A stretch of 64,000 bases of DNA. It comes from Trichinella spiralis. Its lineage: Eukaryota; Nematoda; Enoplea; Trichinellida; Trichinellidae. Location of the stretch: NCBI GenBank assembly GCA_000181795.3, contig CM012953.1, positions 12,732,218-12,796,217 of the forward strand. The letters run 5' to 3'. Position 1 is the first letter of the stretch. Every line of letters begins with the position of its first letter. Shown one piece after another: positions 11,701-24,286 of the stretch. The notes under the pieces are model-generated. The model was not told the origin of the DNA. It made no database searches and saw only the letters and a list, made by a program, of their open reading frames with translations. The position numbers were made by a program, and so were the translations under genes.

Positions 11701-13651
11701 GTCTATTGCCGTTCCGTAAAACAGTGTATAAGAAATGAAAACAAAAGAAGTAGTCAACTGGGCTGCAATAGTGCCAACCGGAATAGAATGTTGAGGATCT
11801 GCCAAATCACCTGAAATGGAAATTTTTAGTAAAAATAATAAAAACAGACAAAACAAATAAATGATCAAAATTAAATTATATGAAATGCATGGCTTATGAC
11901 TTAAGACTGCTTTTATCAAAGATAATTGTCTCTTAGATTGTTAATTTAATCAATTGCCTGAAATGTCAATAGATTTCTGCGTAAAAAAATTCACATTTTA
12001 CCTGATAAATTGCATCCAGTCATTATTCCAGTAACAGCTGGAAAATATATGGCCAAAAGAGTGTAAAACGTAGATGTAATATCCTGTGTTACTTCAACGC
12101 CAGATAACCCTTTCTCTCCAGGAGCAGCCTCGCCAGCTTTCATGTAATATGAGTGCAAATTGTCTATTTCATGCGAATATTATATATAAACATGTCACAG
12201 ATATTCAAGTATCTTACTTTTGTAATGCTGTGAAAGCATGCCATGACGAACGATGCGTAAAGTTACGTTGTGATTCAAAAAGTAAGGATCACAAGTAGTG
12301 CCATTTCCAGAACTGTTGACTCCGCAGTATAAGTTCCACAAAGTACCGTTTTCTTCTTTGGTGCAACTTGAATCAATTGTGCCGTTCACTATCAGAGGCA
12401 AACGTTTAATTGCTTTGTCACCAACCATGCATATTCTGAAATATTCACTTTTCAAAATTACATTTAAAAATTAAAAATAAATATTATTATTCAAGTTATA
12501 AATGAAAAAATTTCCATTCAACTTTATTTAAAATCTTCCGAAGTGCAAATTTATTTTCAAAATACAAAAATTAAAAAATTTTCCTATTATTAAATATTTA
12601 TTTCAAAAATTTGCCTAATAATTATATAAATTGAATTACCTATCACTGTCGGTGTTGTTGTAAACAAATGATCCTGTGTAGACGCCAATGATGGATATGA
12701 TCACACAGAATAAACTAATCGGGGCAAACGTCTGCGTAACTTTTACACCGCATGCGGCAATGCAAACGATGATCAGCAGCAGAATTGTCCCATAAATTCG
12801 AAAATTGTTTGCCATTTCCTCATCGGTTCTTAGCAGGGCGGTGCCGAATTGAGGCAAATCTTGAGCCACGTACGTCTTAATTTAAAAGATTATTTTCCGA
12901 GACACCGAAATAGTGGAAGAGGGGAGGGGGGTGGGAATTTCACTTACCAAAAACACCTCCACATGACCAACAACGTACATAGCCGTGGCGACTGCATTGG
13001 CTAAGAAGAATAGTATTCCAATTGAAGCTCCAAATTCTGGACTCAGATTCCGAGAAATTACAAAATACGGACCGCCTTCTAAATTTGTTATGAAACAAAT
13101 CAACATTTCAGTTGTTTTTGATTTGGAAACTTTTCAAAATTTCAAACCTTCAAAAACTCCATTGGTTGCAATTGCTGACAAAGAGATGCTGGTTAAAAAT
13201 GTCTAAACAGAACAATTGAAGCAACACATAACATCTGCTTCGAACACTTTTGAAAACTGATTTTACCAGAAAAGAGCACATCGAAACAATAATCAACGAT
13301 TGAATCAAGCCGGCCATTCCAACAATCCAATGCAAACGAATGAACATGATGACTCCAAATATGTTTTGAATTGTTGGCAAAAACACTCCAAGCATTGTTC
13401 CCAGTTTAGCACTCTAAATTTGACGATTTAGTTATTTGATTCATTGTTTATAATAATTACAAAAAAAAGAAGCTTACTTTTTTAAATCGATTTTCAAGTA
13501 GTGCTTCATTTTTCTGAACATACTCTCCCAGAGGTATGCATCGGCTATTTTGCGATGATTTGCATACATTCATAACATCAGTAACGTTGCCAACGGCAGT
13601 GGTTTCATCACGATTCGAGTTTGTATTTGAGGAATCCATGTTATTCATCAA
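8774..13651 (-). CDS. K-Cl cotransporter (SLC12 family, KCC)
   Basis: Eighteen exons join in frame to 985 residues: 13651-13478, 13413-13267, 13202-13148, 13078-12948, 12875-12640, 12435-12218, 12136-12002, 11810-11681, 11610-11492, 11382-10989, 10934-10830, 10770-10593, 10501-10303, 10181-10031, 9716-9491, 9412-9340, 9168-9123, 9014-8774. The KCC subfamily exports K+ and Cl- together, setting cell volume and neuronal chloride. Membrane segments run from about residue 66 to 580; signatures are G-G-P-Y-F-V-I-S-R near 127 and the E-F-G-A-S-I-G helix. The extracellular loop near 240-320 has four cysteines and several N-x-S/T sites, typical of KCC rather than NKCC. The cytosolic tail ends in V-I-L-V-R-G-x5-V-I-T-I-F-S, the KCC C-terminus. 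A second ATG four codons in (13639) could be the true start. Confidence 0.93.
9952..9983. repeat. (AAAAT)n microsatellite in KCC intron
   Basis: About six uninterrupted pentamer units in intron 14 of the cotransporter gene. Confidence 0.9.
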
Positions 13652-14488
13652 ATACTTACTAAAATTACTTGAAAAGAAAAGTCAACGCAGCAGTGTGTTC
13701 TTTCTCAGCTACTGTTTCAGTTTAATGTAAGCTTTTTTTTGAAAACTGACACTCGAACAACACTTTAAACATTCCCTTTAATCTATAGTTTAGCTTATTT
13801 TAAATTGATTTTAGTTTAAATAAAGCTGCTGTTTTTAAAGTTATGAGTAAAACACAGCAAGGTTCACAAATACATAAAATTTTAATGTTGACAAATTTTC
13901 TGTCCAGAATAATTTAATAGAAATAAAACTGACACTCAGGACTAAGGAACTGTAATTTTGTGTTGCACAGTCCATTCAAACTAACCGCTTCAACACTCGT
14001 ATTAATTCTGGATGCTTCAACTAAATTCAGTTTTCCTATTACAACAGTACAAGCACACAAACACAAAAATATTTGGATATAATATATATTATTATCGATA
14101 ACTTTTGAAAACCAAACTGTGAAAAGTGAATGCTAAAGTAGTTAAACAAATGTATTTCAATGCGTTTTATTCGTTTTTGCAAAATATCTTAATATCAGTC
14201 TTCAAACATAGAAGCAACGCAATTCTAATAAATAATAATAAATAAATAAAGCAGTTTTCTTTCTATCTGGTAAAAGTATACAAGTTGGAAAGAATCACTG
14301 CATATGTCATTAGTTCAGGAATCGGTTATATTTTAATAACTTTACCAGTAAATGCGGGCAAATTTACCAAAAAAAAGTTGAACAACCAGTAAAATTTCAA
14401 AATAAACTTAAAAATCATATATATATAACAGAGAATTATTTTTCTTCTTTGTCCTCATAATTTTCAATGAACAAAATTGATCCAACAG
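13652..14488. other. Intergenic between KCC and Mesh-like gene
   Basis: Holds the presumed promoter and 5' UTR of the minus-strand cotransporter and the 3' UTR of the Mesh-like gene. AT-rich; no further exon recognised. Confidence 0.5.
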
Positions 14489-17400
14489 TTATCGACCAGC
14501 TTCGGATTTTAAATAAGCTAAAATAACACAAACATTTCGAAATTAATCATTTTATATATCAGTCGAAACAATTTTTATCAACGGACAAACTTATATGAAT
14601 GACTACATGATGTTTTGTGTATTTATATTTAAAAAATTGTTTATGTTATTGTAAAAAAGCTTACTTTTGAGTGGGATGCTGTGATTTTGCAAAACTTTGG
14701 GCAATTTTATCTGATCAGTCTGACATTTGTTGCCAGCCATACGTTGTCTGTATTTGGGTAGCCAGTGCACTCGATAGCAATAGTAGAAAATTGAAAAGAA
14801 AAACATAAGGAAAAGCAATGTGGACAAAATACCAGTCGTCCATTTCAATGCATACTCTTCTGATTTTGCTGAAACAACCACGAAAAATAAAATGATAGAA
14901 AAACAAATTTTACACGATAAATTAAAAGAACTTGTATTTAGTATTAGTATTAATTTACAAATCAAAATTATACAAATAATATCGTGCTGTATGTTCATAT
15001 TAAAAAGTAAAATACTTCTGCACCAAACATGCCAGCCTGGAGTCCATGTTCCATTAACGCAGGTTCTTTGGATTGTTCCATGCAAAAAGTATTCTGGTCG
15101 ACACGAAAACGTAACCGTCACACCGCTTAAATAATTATTTCCTGGTGGCATTTTCACAGCACCAACAGCTTTCCAAAGAGGACCACAGCTCAACCCTACA
15201 ATAATGAATACCCTACAATAATTTCTACAGTTTAATATTGAAAAAGATTTTAGTATCAAAAAAAACTTAAGTAAAAATTATACATGTTCTGCTTCACTTT
15301 TATAAAAAAAACAAATACAGATATATAAAATTCATACATTTCTTAGAGCCGGAAGCTTGAATGGATAAAAATTGTTCTTCGGCACTTTTAGTATAAATTG
15401 CCCACGTTTTCACACCAGTGCTGACAAACATCTGCTTGCATGGAACGTTATTTTGACAAGCACGTTGAATGTCGTCGTCTCTGATTTCCAGTGCTGCTTT
15501 TCCTCTAATTTCCAAATCATCAAATGAAGGCCTGTAATTCGACTGGGAAAACAAAAGTGGATTGTTCAACGGTTGAGAAAAATCATTGAACAGCACAGGA
15601 CCAATGAACGCATTCGAGCCGTCAACTTTCCCTCAAATTGAAGCAACATTTTAAAAAAATTAAAAATAAAATTAAAATCCATTATGCGTACATTTTTCAC
15701 CGAATTCATAATACACCGTTGATGCATCCGGCAGAACATAGCATTGCTTGCCGCTTACTGGAACGTACCTCGTGTTTGGAGGCTGCAAGTCGTCGTCCGC
15801 ATTCTCATTGTAAACACCAAGCAAACCGTAAGTGCTGTAGCGAACTTTTCGCTTAAATAAAACAGCATATTAATTATTAAAATTTAAATTAAATTAAAAA
15901 ATTACCACAGCTGATGATTGAATGAATGAATTTGGCAAAGTGACCGTAACATCCAACATGCCACTTTTTTCACGAACAACAACACCAGCTCCGCTAAGAA
16001 GTTGAATGTGCATCTCGGACTGGTCAAAATTTCTAGCTGGACTCCAAACATTCAGACCTATTTCATTTGGGAAAATCAAATTCAAATTTGTCATTATTAA
16101 TATTGTATATTATTTCTTTTTTTAAATAGTCAAAAATTCACAGAGAAAATTCAAATTCATTTTCAATAAATTTCATTTACTTCATTTAACAGTTTTATGC
16201 AGTATAATTTTCCTACCAATTGAAAGTACGAAAAAGAATAAACAACAATAAAATACCTTTAAATTGTTGAACTTTTGTGTCAAAGGTATCAAAGTGACGT
16301 AGAATTCCTCTGACAAATACGTCAGTTTTATAACGCCATCGTCGAAACTCTTTTCTTGCCAAAATTTGCACTACATCTGAATCATTTTCACGCAACGCCA
16401 CACCCGTGATTATGGTGGAATTCGGATAAACATCCCCTGAAATCGGTAAAAATATGCAAAATTGATATGAGAAAAAAATAATAAATTTCAAAAATAAATC
16501 TCAACAGCTGAGTAAACTTCAATAAATTAAAAAATAAAATACGTTCACGATGAACGTATCAAAATAAAAAGTATTACAAAAGCTTTGTAAATGGACTTAA
16601 AAAATCAAAGTTTTTTTCTTTTGAAATAAAGGCTAAAAATACATCTTGTTTTTGGCGGCTGCTCCAGTCGAATTTGAACCGTAAGCTTATGCTGAGGATG
16701 ATCACTCTTCATCAACAAATAGTAACCTTTGCCGTTGAAACGGTACTTTACACCATCAAAAGTGATAAAATGGACGCCACCATAAGCGAATCCTGAAATG
16801 TGTTGAATAATGTTACTAATTTTTCAAATATTAGCATCACTTTTAAATTAATCATACGAGTAAATAAAAATAATTATTATCAATTATTCACTATTTGATT
16901 CACCGATTTAACGTAAATTAATTATTTATTAAACGAAATACTGAAAGAATATCACCTGCAGCTGGTGGAATGTATCCCTGACAGCTGCGCGTTTGACGAC
17001 GCCAAAATAGAAATGAACACTTGTCAGCGAATCGACAGCACATATGATAGGGTGCTAAATCGTGAAACCAGTTGGACAACGACGGGATGTACGGCGGCAT
17101 CTGATAAGGATATGAACCAAACATATGCGCCCGATATGGCAAGCCTGGACTATAGTAACGAAGTACGTCAAGATCTTCGAAATCATCCGAATGCAACAGC
17201 CAGCCATCAAAATCATAACAGCACACTGTTTGACCGCCACTCCAACTAGAATCAAATAATTCATCGGTTGAATGGAATACAGTTTGAAAAATTGATTCGA
17301 AAAAATTACGCTGCGTGAGTGGACATGACACAGTGTGAAGAACCACGATGATAATAGCAGCCACCATCACCATTCATATCGCATTCCAAATAGGGCATAA

Positions 17401-20047
17401 AACGGCCAACGTCAAAAAGAGCTTGATCAAGAGTACAAGGACACGGCTGTAGATCCATCCAAAAATTTCGCCACTTTCCGTCTTTTTCATACCATTCAAT
17501 GCATCGTTTCAATGCCCAATCAGGTCCCAAATTTTTCTCCCAATCACGTAAAAAGTACCAACTGAATGATGTCAACATGGAATAGAGTACTCTACAGCGA
17601 AGTATATAAGTTACATGAAAGGGCATGCAAAAGGGGATATTCATCGTGATAACTGAAACATCTCAAATTTACCCCAAATCTGTACGATCTTTGACTGAAA
17701 CACGCACCACACCAAAGTCATAATTTTTCCACTTGTCTAACAAAGCAGGATCTTTAGGTCTAGAAAGCTTTTTCGGGGAAAATTCATAAAAGCCAACATT
17801 GTTAACATTTTCAGCTATTATTCCAACGCGTTCAAATTTATGCATTTCAGCATTTTCCCAATACCTTAAATTCAACAAACACCAAATTGTACAAGTTAGC
17901 ATAACTGTTTATAAAGACAATAATGATCGAAACAATTTCTTTACCCGAATAAATCGATGGTCACTTTTGCATTTGGAATATTTGTCAAATTCTTTGCAGA
18001 CCACGTAATTGAAAGTAAATCCGGTGTAGGATTATCGAAAGCATTCAACTGGTAATTGAGAACGTCTCGCCGAAGAACGACACCAGGAACAGCTCTGTCA
18101 GGAGGTACTAAAGAGCAAATAATCGAATACTACATGAAAATATGGAATTCGTAAAATTGCTAAAGTTGTAATTTTAAAAATTATTTTCAAAGACAAAAAG
18201 TTGTGTCTGTGAATGCGTGTGTCTCTGTTTGTGGTTATTATTACCAAAATAAAAAATCCCAATGTACGGATAAGTGCGACCGCCATCGGATGAAATTTTA
18301 ACACTAACCAATCCGACCCGGTGAAATTTTGGAAGAACACATTGTGCTCGATGAATGCTCAACCTGCTGCAGATGACGACAAGTTCGTCAAAGAGAACAT
18401 GCACCGTGTTTCGAGGCATCAAACACTGTCCAGTTACATTGACAGCTATTCCACCCAACATTGTTCCTCTGTCCGGTGCAATTACCAAGTATCCTTAAAA
18501 TGGTATATTTTTTTAAATGAAAAATATTTATGAAAACAAAATTAAAGCATACCTGAACTTGCATTGCTACATCCACCACGAATAATTTCTTCGTCAACCC
18601 TGTACATCCATCTTCCAGGAATGCTGACAGAAGAAAATGTAGCCAATTTGAATATTTCCCCTCTTGCACTGTACGGCATGGCGGTGAATCCGGTTCCATT
18701 CCCACCATTGAAACCTGCCTGAAGTAGAATATCATTTTAAACCCTTGGGTCCATTTTCGTCTGATTTGAAACTCACAATTGCAGACTGATATCCACCTCG
18801 ACCACGCAACGAGCCAGCGTCGGTGGATGAAGTCCAATTCAAAGTTGCATAATTGAAAATAGTATAACTTCGAATTTCATCTGTTAAAAGGACCAATTGA
18901 AATGTATTTTGCTAAAAGATAAATTTGTTATTTTTTTCTAAAATCTTTGATATACATTCGATTATATTGAAAATTTTTCAAAAAAACTTTTGACCACATT
19001 CATACCCAACGTTTTGCATTTTCATAATCTTGTAGGTTGACAATTTTCGGAGCACCGCCGAAAGCCATACGTTCCCACGTGACAATCAACGCGTGCAAAG
19101 CTCGAAATCCATTAGCACCGTTCACACCGTCCTGCAAATCAGATGTCAACAAGTCCAAGAGTTGATCATCTTCAACGTAGCCAGAATGAATTCGGCGATA
19201 TTTGGGTTTTTCGGTTTGTGAATGCAAAAAATTCACATCCTGATTCTGGGATTTTTTGGAGTAAAAATTCACTTCATCACCAGAAGAAGCGACGGTTCTA
19301 AAGATTGAAATGCTGCTGCATTCGGTGAGGCAAATAAATTTGCATAAAATCACCTGTGAACAGTACGATACCAGACGTTGCTTATTCGAGTGCTGCCGGT
19401 GTATTGAAATGTAGCCCTGCTCAGAAAGGGTGCAATAAATGAAGGATCCTGCCTTTCTGGCCATTTGGGATTCGGGAACGTGTAAGGCGGCTGAATCCAC
19501 TTGGAGCGACCGAAAGAAATGAATCCATTCGGAGAAATGAATGTGTAATTGAAACGAAAGCCGTAGTAGGGGAAGAAAAAATCCAAATCGATTTGAGTTT
19601 CATGATTGGGTCGATCCACAAGCACCGCATCGTGCATTTCTTTTCCATACTGATACAAATTTTTCCACTCTTCTATAAGTAAAAAATGAGGAAATAAAAA
19701 AATCTCACCAAATCTACAAAATTTCTCTCGATGATTATTCACAATCTCACTGCATGTCGTTATTCAAGAATAAATGAACAAGCATAAACAAATTTGCACA
19801 AAAAAAATAATATATTTGAGATTATTTTTTAATGAATCTGAATGAATATATGTATATATATTTATAATTGGAAATCACTTTTTTGATTTTTATTTTCAAC
19901 TGTTCGACCATGTTCTAAGGATTGAGACCAGTAACTGGGAATGTTGGGCTGGGGCCATATCTGGCATTGAATATGAGGGAAGAAATTTTCACCAGCAAAG
20001 ATGAAATAGAAGTAGAAAAGAAAAGCCGCCTGTTGTCCAGTTAGCAT
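14489..20047 (-). CDS. mesh: Mesh-like NIDO/AMOP/VWD/sushi membrane protein
   Basis: Eighteen exons give about 1,201 residues: 20047-19879, 19672-19354, 19297-19006, 18911-18777, 18718-18553, 18493-18245, 18107-17945, 17864-17673, 17591-17310, 17245-16956, 16792-16643, 16436-16257, 16057-15906, 15851-15692, 15631-15338, 15195-15016, 14868-14665, 14517-14489. A signal peptide is followed by NIDO (about 60-360, with N-T-F-Q-L-V-L), an IPT/E-set domain (361-445), AMOP (590-750, C-P-C-T-L-D-Q-A), VWD (753-1060), one sushi domain (1066-1124) and a membrane helix near 1133-1155. This is the order of Drosophila Mesh, a smooth septate junction protein of gut epithelium. The VWD domain starts Y-G-G-V-H-F where relatives have G-D-P-H. 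Exon 1 may end earlier, at 19993; both donors keep frame. Confidence 0.9.
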
Positions 20048-20489
20048 GATGCTGCCGCTATTTCAACACTCAATGCTGATCAAATTGCAAACGTCAACAG
20101 AATTTGAAGCCTCCAGAAACAGGTCGGCAACGACTAAGCGGCAAGTTCACTTGCGCATCCCCATCGTCGGAACGTTCTTTGCTCATGATCAACACTTTGA
20201 TCAAGTGTACACTGGAAGCAGGGTCCAGTTTTGACAAACAATCTGTTTGTCTGACTTCGATAAACAAACATGATACCGTTGGGAAATCCGCTCAATTCAA
20301 ATAGCTTCATCCGTCCATTCACCATTAAGACGATAATCTTCCACTGCCCAGGGCTGACTGCTCAAATCCAGAGCCGCTTCTTTCTGTCTCACGGACCGGA
20401 GGTTGATTTAACAGTTTGAAAAAATATTTATTTAAATTAAAAAAAACAATAATAATAATAATAAATTCGTCATGAGAGAAAAAAAAACT
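20048..20489 (-). other. THOC7 3' UTR and Mesh-like gene 5' region
   Basis: A THOC7 poly(A) signal lies at 20427-20432 (AATAAA on the minus strand). The part at about 20050-20400 is GC-richer than its surroundings and looks transcribed, probably 5' UTR of the Mesh-like gene. Short open frames there, for example 20325-20134 minus, match no family I know. Confidence 0.4.
20427..20432 (-). terminator. Poly(A) signal of THOC7
   Basis: AATAAA on the minus strand, 58 bases after the THOC7 stop codon and before the GC-richer leader of the next gene. Confidence 0.55.
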
Positions 20490-21068
20490 TCAAGAGCGAC
20501 GCTTGGAATGAACTTTTCGTTTGGATTCTTTGATAATTTTTGTAAAAGCTGTCATCGACAGAAGCATCAGGTGAATTTGATTTTTCCTCAATTCGAACGT
20601 CTGCTTCAGCTCTTGACTTTTTCGCTTGGCTTCTTCGACTTCTTTCAAAAGTTCCGCCTTCTTCTGCTCACTTTCCTCCCTGGTTGGATATTGGTTGATC
20701 AGCTGGGCCATCAGATGGCATTGTTCCCGGTGCTTGCGCAACAATTTCGCCGATTCCACTTCCGAGCGGTATTTTTTGGCCATTTCCATCTGTTCGGCCC
20801 GTTGTTTATCATAATCTCGACCAAGATTGCGAAAATATTCCAACTCTTTGAGCAAAGATTCCCGAAGCAACCTCGATCTCAGCATTGCCATGTCGGCTCG
20901 ACGAAGCAAATCCTTGATCTCTTCCCGCTTCACCGAATCCACTGTTTGGCAGTTGAAATAGTCGACAATCTCTTGGCCAATCAAATTCAAACACCGCTCG
21001 TCCCCCTGGCCGTCGCCGTCGGCCAACAATTTTCGTCTCATTACCGGATCGATAATTTTGCTTGCCAT
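20490..21068 (-). CDS. thoc7: THO complex subunit 7
   Basis: A single exon of 192 residues. The N-terminus has R-R-K-L-L-A-D-G-D-G-x-G-D-E-R, the hallmark of THOC7 (human R-K-R-L-L-I-D-G-D-G-A-G-D-D-R). The rest is heptad-rich coiled coil (about 60-170) with R-K-x-R-E-x-C and E-L-R-K-N-Q-I-H-L-L-L-S-like motifs also found in the human protein. THOC7 is a structural subunit of the THO/TREX complex, which couples transcription with mRNA packaging and export in the nucleus. The frame is open upstream to 21164, but the ATG at 21068 starts the conserved part. It lies on the same strand as the Mesh-like gene, 442 bases upstream. The plus-strand open frame over it is a shadow. Confidence 0.9.
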   Translation of the reverse strand: MASKIIDPVMRRKLLADGDGQGDERCLNLIGQEIVDYFNCQTVDSVKREEIKDLLRRADMAMLRSRLLRESLLKELEYFRNLGRDYDKQRAEQMEMAKKYRSEVESAKLLRKHREQCHLMAQLINQYPTREESEQKKAELLKEVEEAKRKSQELKQTFELRKNQIHLMLLSMTAFTKIIKESKRKVHSKRRS

Positions 21069-22186
21069 TTTTTCTTTCAAACTACCAAAAATATAAAAAC
21101 GAATAATAATTTTAAAACAGAAAAGCAAATTTAAAAACTTAAAAAACCAATTCATCAGTGACATTCAAAATCATTAGAAAAATATTTTTTGGTGAATAAT
21201 TATGCATTATTCTCAAATGCCAAAACATTAAAGTTGAAAGTAGACACTGCGAAGATAAATCGTTTTTTAAAATAATAAATAATCATGGTATAAGACAATA
21301 ATAATTTCACGTAAAACCAGTACAGTGTTCAAAATATCAGCTTACATATGCTGTCAAATTATGCATATCAATCAATCAATCAATCAATCAGTTCAATATA
21401 CAAAAGCATACAAACTTTTTCAGAACTGCACTAACTGATGAGAAACAATTTCTTTAATTATTCAAAAAAGAAAACAAAAATTCATTCCTGCATTAGTTAA
21501 TCGTGACAAATAATGGTCACTCTTCTTAGTATATACTATTTAAAATTTATACTACTCTATTTCTTGAAATTATCAACCTTTTGGTGCATTAATTACTAAC
21601 CAGTCACGTGCTAAACAATACCAATTTTTATTATTAGCACATAGCATACAAAAAGAAAATCAAGAATTAATATGGTATACTGTAATTCAGCAATTATTCG
21701 TTGTTTGAATGAAAACTAAAAAATTTTCATTTTACACCGTTAGCATTTAATTTTATTTTAAACTTATTTTTTAATAATAACAATTTACGGCAATTTTTTT
21801 TGAGAAAAACACTTTCTTAATCACTTGAAATGCAATTTTTAAAAGCAACAATCTGCTGCAATGTTATACAACTGTCGATATTTAAACCAACAGCTGAGCG
21901 AGTAAAAATTCTTTTAAAATTCACTACAAAACAACAGTTCCGCAAGCTGCAATGTTTCTTTAATCAATGCATACTGCTGAAAAGCTTGTTGTAGTGAATT
22001 AAAGCTATACATTTATATATGTATACACAATTCTAGCATCTCATCTTCAAATGATGAAAAATATTGACAAATGTTCTTAAAAAATCAATTTGCTTTCATG
22101 TAAAAAAGCAATGTAGGCAGTGATGTTTTAAATGAGATACATTTTCAATGAGAACATCACAACACAACAATAATACATGTATAATA
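21069..22186. other. Intergenic, no gene recognised
   Basis: AT-rich spacer upstream of THOC7 and downstream of the MBD2/3-like gene. Contains an (ATCA)6 repeat at 21367-21390. Nothing coding seen. Confidence 0.5.
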
Positions 22187-23386
22187 TTAACCAAACTGCT
22201 TTAGAGCTTCTTCCAGTCGCCGACGAGCATCAATAACTCGCTTCTGTTGCAATAATACATCATCTTCGGTAATAACTACGGCCTGAAAGTTGAATAAAGT
22301 TCTGCGTATCAGTGTGCAAAGTTCCAAAACGAAACACAACATGCAACATATATTATTTATTACTTGAAAAAGGGGTTGATCAGGATTGACATTCGCTCCT
22401 GGATTGGAATCCAGTGATTTCTTTGGTCCCGTCTGGCCCGTTATTGGCAACCCTGTCGTCGGATGCTGCAACGAGTAGGCCACACTCAAACAAGCAACAT
22501 CCCCGCCAATTCCTGGACCAACAGCTGTTTGGAGAAAAATAAATAAACAAATAAATAAATACTTCTTCTTTTTCTCGCTTCTACTGATATATTATAAATT
22601 TCTCACGGATAATTTTTGACGGCGGTGCCAGAGGTTCGGACAGTGCAATGAAATTGCCGGTAGAAATGGACGTGGCGCGCAAGCCTTGAAGACGCTTCAG
22701 CGCGAACATCTGGAACGGCTTGTCCATGCGTCCAACGCTGCGTTTGATTTCAGAAACTGGCGCCGGCTTTGAATGCTTGGAACTTGTAGTCACGATTGTT
22801 ACCGGCTGACGAAAGATGCTCGCCGTCTGACGAGCCGGCGGCAGGAGGGAACCGTCGAAACCATGCCGGAGGGCGCCTTCAGGATCAAATTTGGTCACAA
22901 CGCCTGCTTTTCACAAAAATAAAAGCATCAACACATCACACAATTGCAGGTAGATGTTTGTTCGGCTTTCAATTCAAACAACACGTACACAAACACAATT
23001 GAAGCAGAAAAAAATAATTTAAAACAAACAACAACAACAACAACAACAGCAACTACTACTGATACTAGTAGTACTACTACTACGTTTGTTTCCTTCATTC
23101 ATCTTGCTCAATTTTTTGAAATATTTCTTTACTGAGGAAAAGTTTCAATAATCAGCTGATCGCAGTTCGCTTGTTTACAACAGATCAATTCACAAAGTTT
23201 CATTAAAACACTATTATTAATACACAAACAATTAATTGCATACAAACATGACAATTTCACAATAAGCTGAATCATTCATTTCAAATGAACAACAATCTCC
23301 AGTGAAATAAATGAACTAACTAACTGCTCACCTTTTTTCGACCCTTTACCACCACGTTTTGATTTTCCTTTTCTAGCTCTGGGCAT
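22187..23386 (-). CDS. mbd-2: MBD2/3-like protein lacking the methyl-CpG-binding domain
   Basis: Four exons: 23386-23332, 22903-22607, 22524-22364, 22282-22187; 202 residues. The body matches MBD2/3 after the MBD: P-x-R-Q-T-A-S-I-F-R-Q-P-V-T, then K-R-L-Q-G-L-R-A, V-G-P-G-I-G-G-D, the P-I-T-G-Q segment, and a C-terminal coiled coil A-V-V-I-T-E-D-D-V through R-R-R-L-E-E-A-L, which in vertebrates pairs with p66/GATAD2. MBD2/3 is the bridging subunit of the NuRD chromatin-remodelling deacetylase complex. Here the region before R-Q-T-A-S-I-F is a 50-residue basic, glycine-rich leader (M-P-R-A-R-K-G-K-S-K-R-G-G-K), so the roughly 70-residue MBD is absent. C. elegans mbd-2 is also reported to lack a functional MBD. 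The gene start is the only ATG that fits exon 1. Confidence 0.88.
23027..23084. repeat. CAA and ACT trinucleotide repeats
   Basis: In intron 1 of the MBD2/3-like gene: (CAA)n at about 23027-23049 followed by ACT/AGT trinucleotides with a short palindromic core near 23060-23080. Confidence 0.85.
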
Positions 23387-24286
23387 ATTCCAAAAAATAA
23401 AATAAAAAAAGCAACAACAACGAACACCAGTGGCAGGTAATTAGTAGAACAGTAAAGTGTACACCCGATGACCTCATAAAATTCAGGTCATATGGTGATG
23501 TGCCGGCAGTGATTACCGCAATCTGGAAAATCAAGAACAAATAGTACAAATCAACTCATAACACACGAACAAAAGCTAGAATAGAAGTTGAAACAAAAAA
23601 ATCCCATCACATGACACAAATTTTTGATCACATTGTCTAATTTTGAAAAATTAAAATGAAAAAATAATATTCTTTTTATTAAGATTATTGAAAATTGAAA
23701 TTTGAATACACTCGTAGATTAATCATGCTTTGATCATCATCATTCAAGTGCAATATGTAAGTAAATGGATGGTGTACGATTGCAATACGATGATGATGAT
23801 GCTCTTTTAAAACATTTTCTCTCACATCACAACAAATGCTATACAATGTTGTCAGTTTAAAATTATTATCATCATATTTCACGATAATGTCATTCATTTA
23901 TAAATGACAACGTTACGTTAACGTTAAATAATCAGGTCCTAAATAAAACTTAAACTTTCACTTAAAGTAGACGATAAATCAATGAAAATAATGAAAAAGC
24001 AATTACCAGCTTTCAGCTCACACAATTTTGCAGAATAAAAGTATAGACAAAGCAGAAGAAAAGAATTGGAATTTCTTCTCCAAAGCAAAAAAAAAGTTGA
24101 TAAAGCTGTTTCAAAATATATGAATAGAATCTGCTTCCCAATTCAACTGCTCAAGAATTCTATAAAAAATAATAAGTTCACATAACTGAATCAGTCAATC
24201 AATAAAATAAACAATTATTATTTTCATATTTTTAGAAATTTGTATTATATATTGATTATTTAAAAGAAAAAAAATCATATTAAAAT
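23387..24286. other. Intergenic, promoter side of the MBD2/3-like gene
   Basis: AT-rich except near 23461-23525, just upstream of the MBD2/3-like start. That part holds TGACCT and AGGTCA hexamers as an everted pair (23468-23491). No coding exon recognised. Confidence 0.45.

Noticed and set aside
20472-21134. 220-codon plus-strand open frame
   Set aside because: Exact antisense of the THOC7 exon; codon mirror effect of a Lys/Glu-rich coiled coil.
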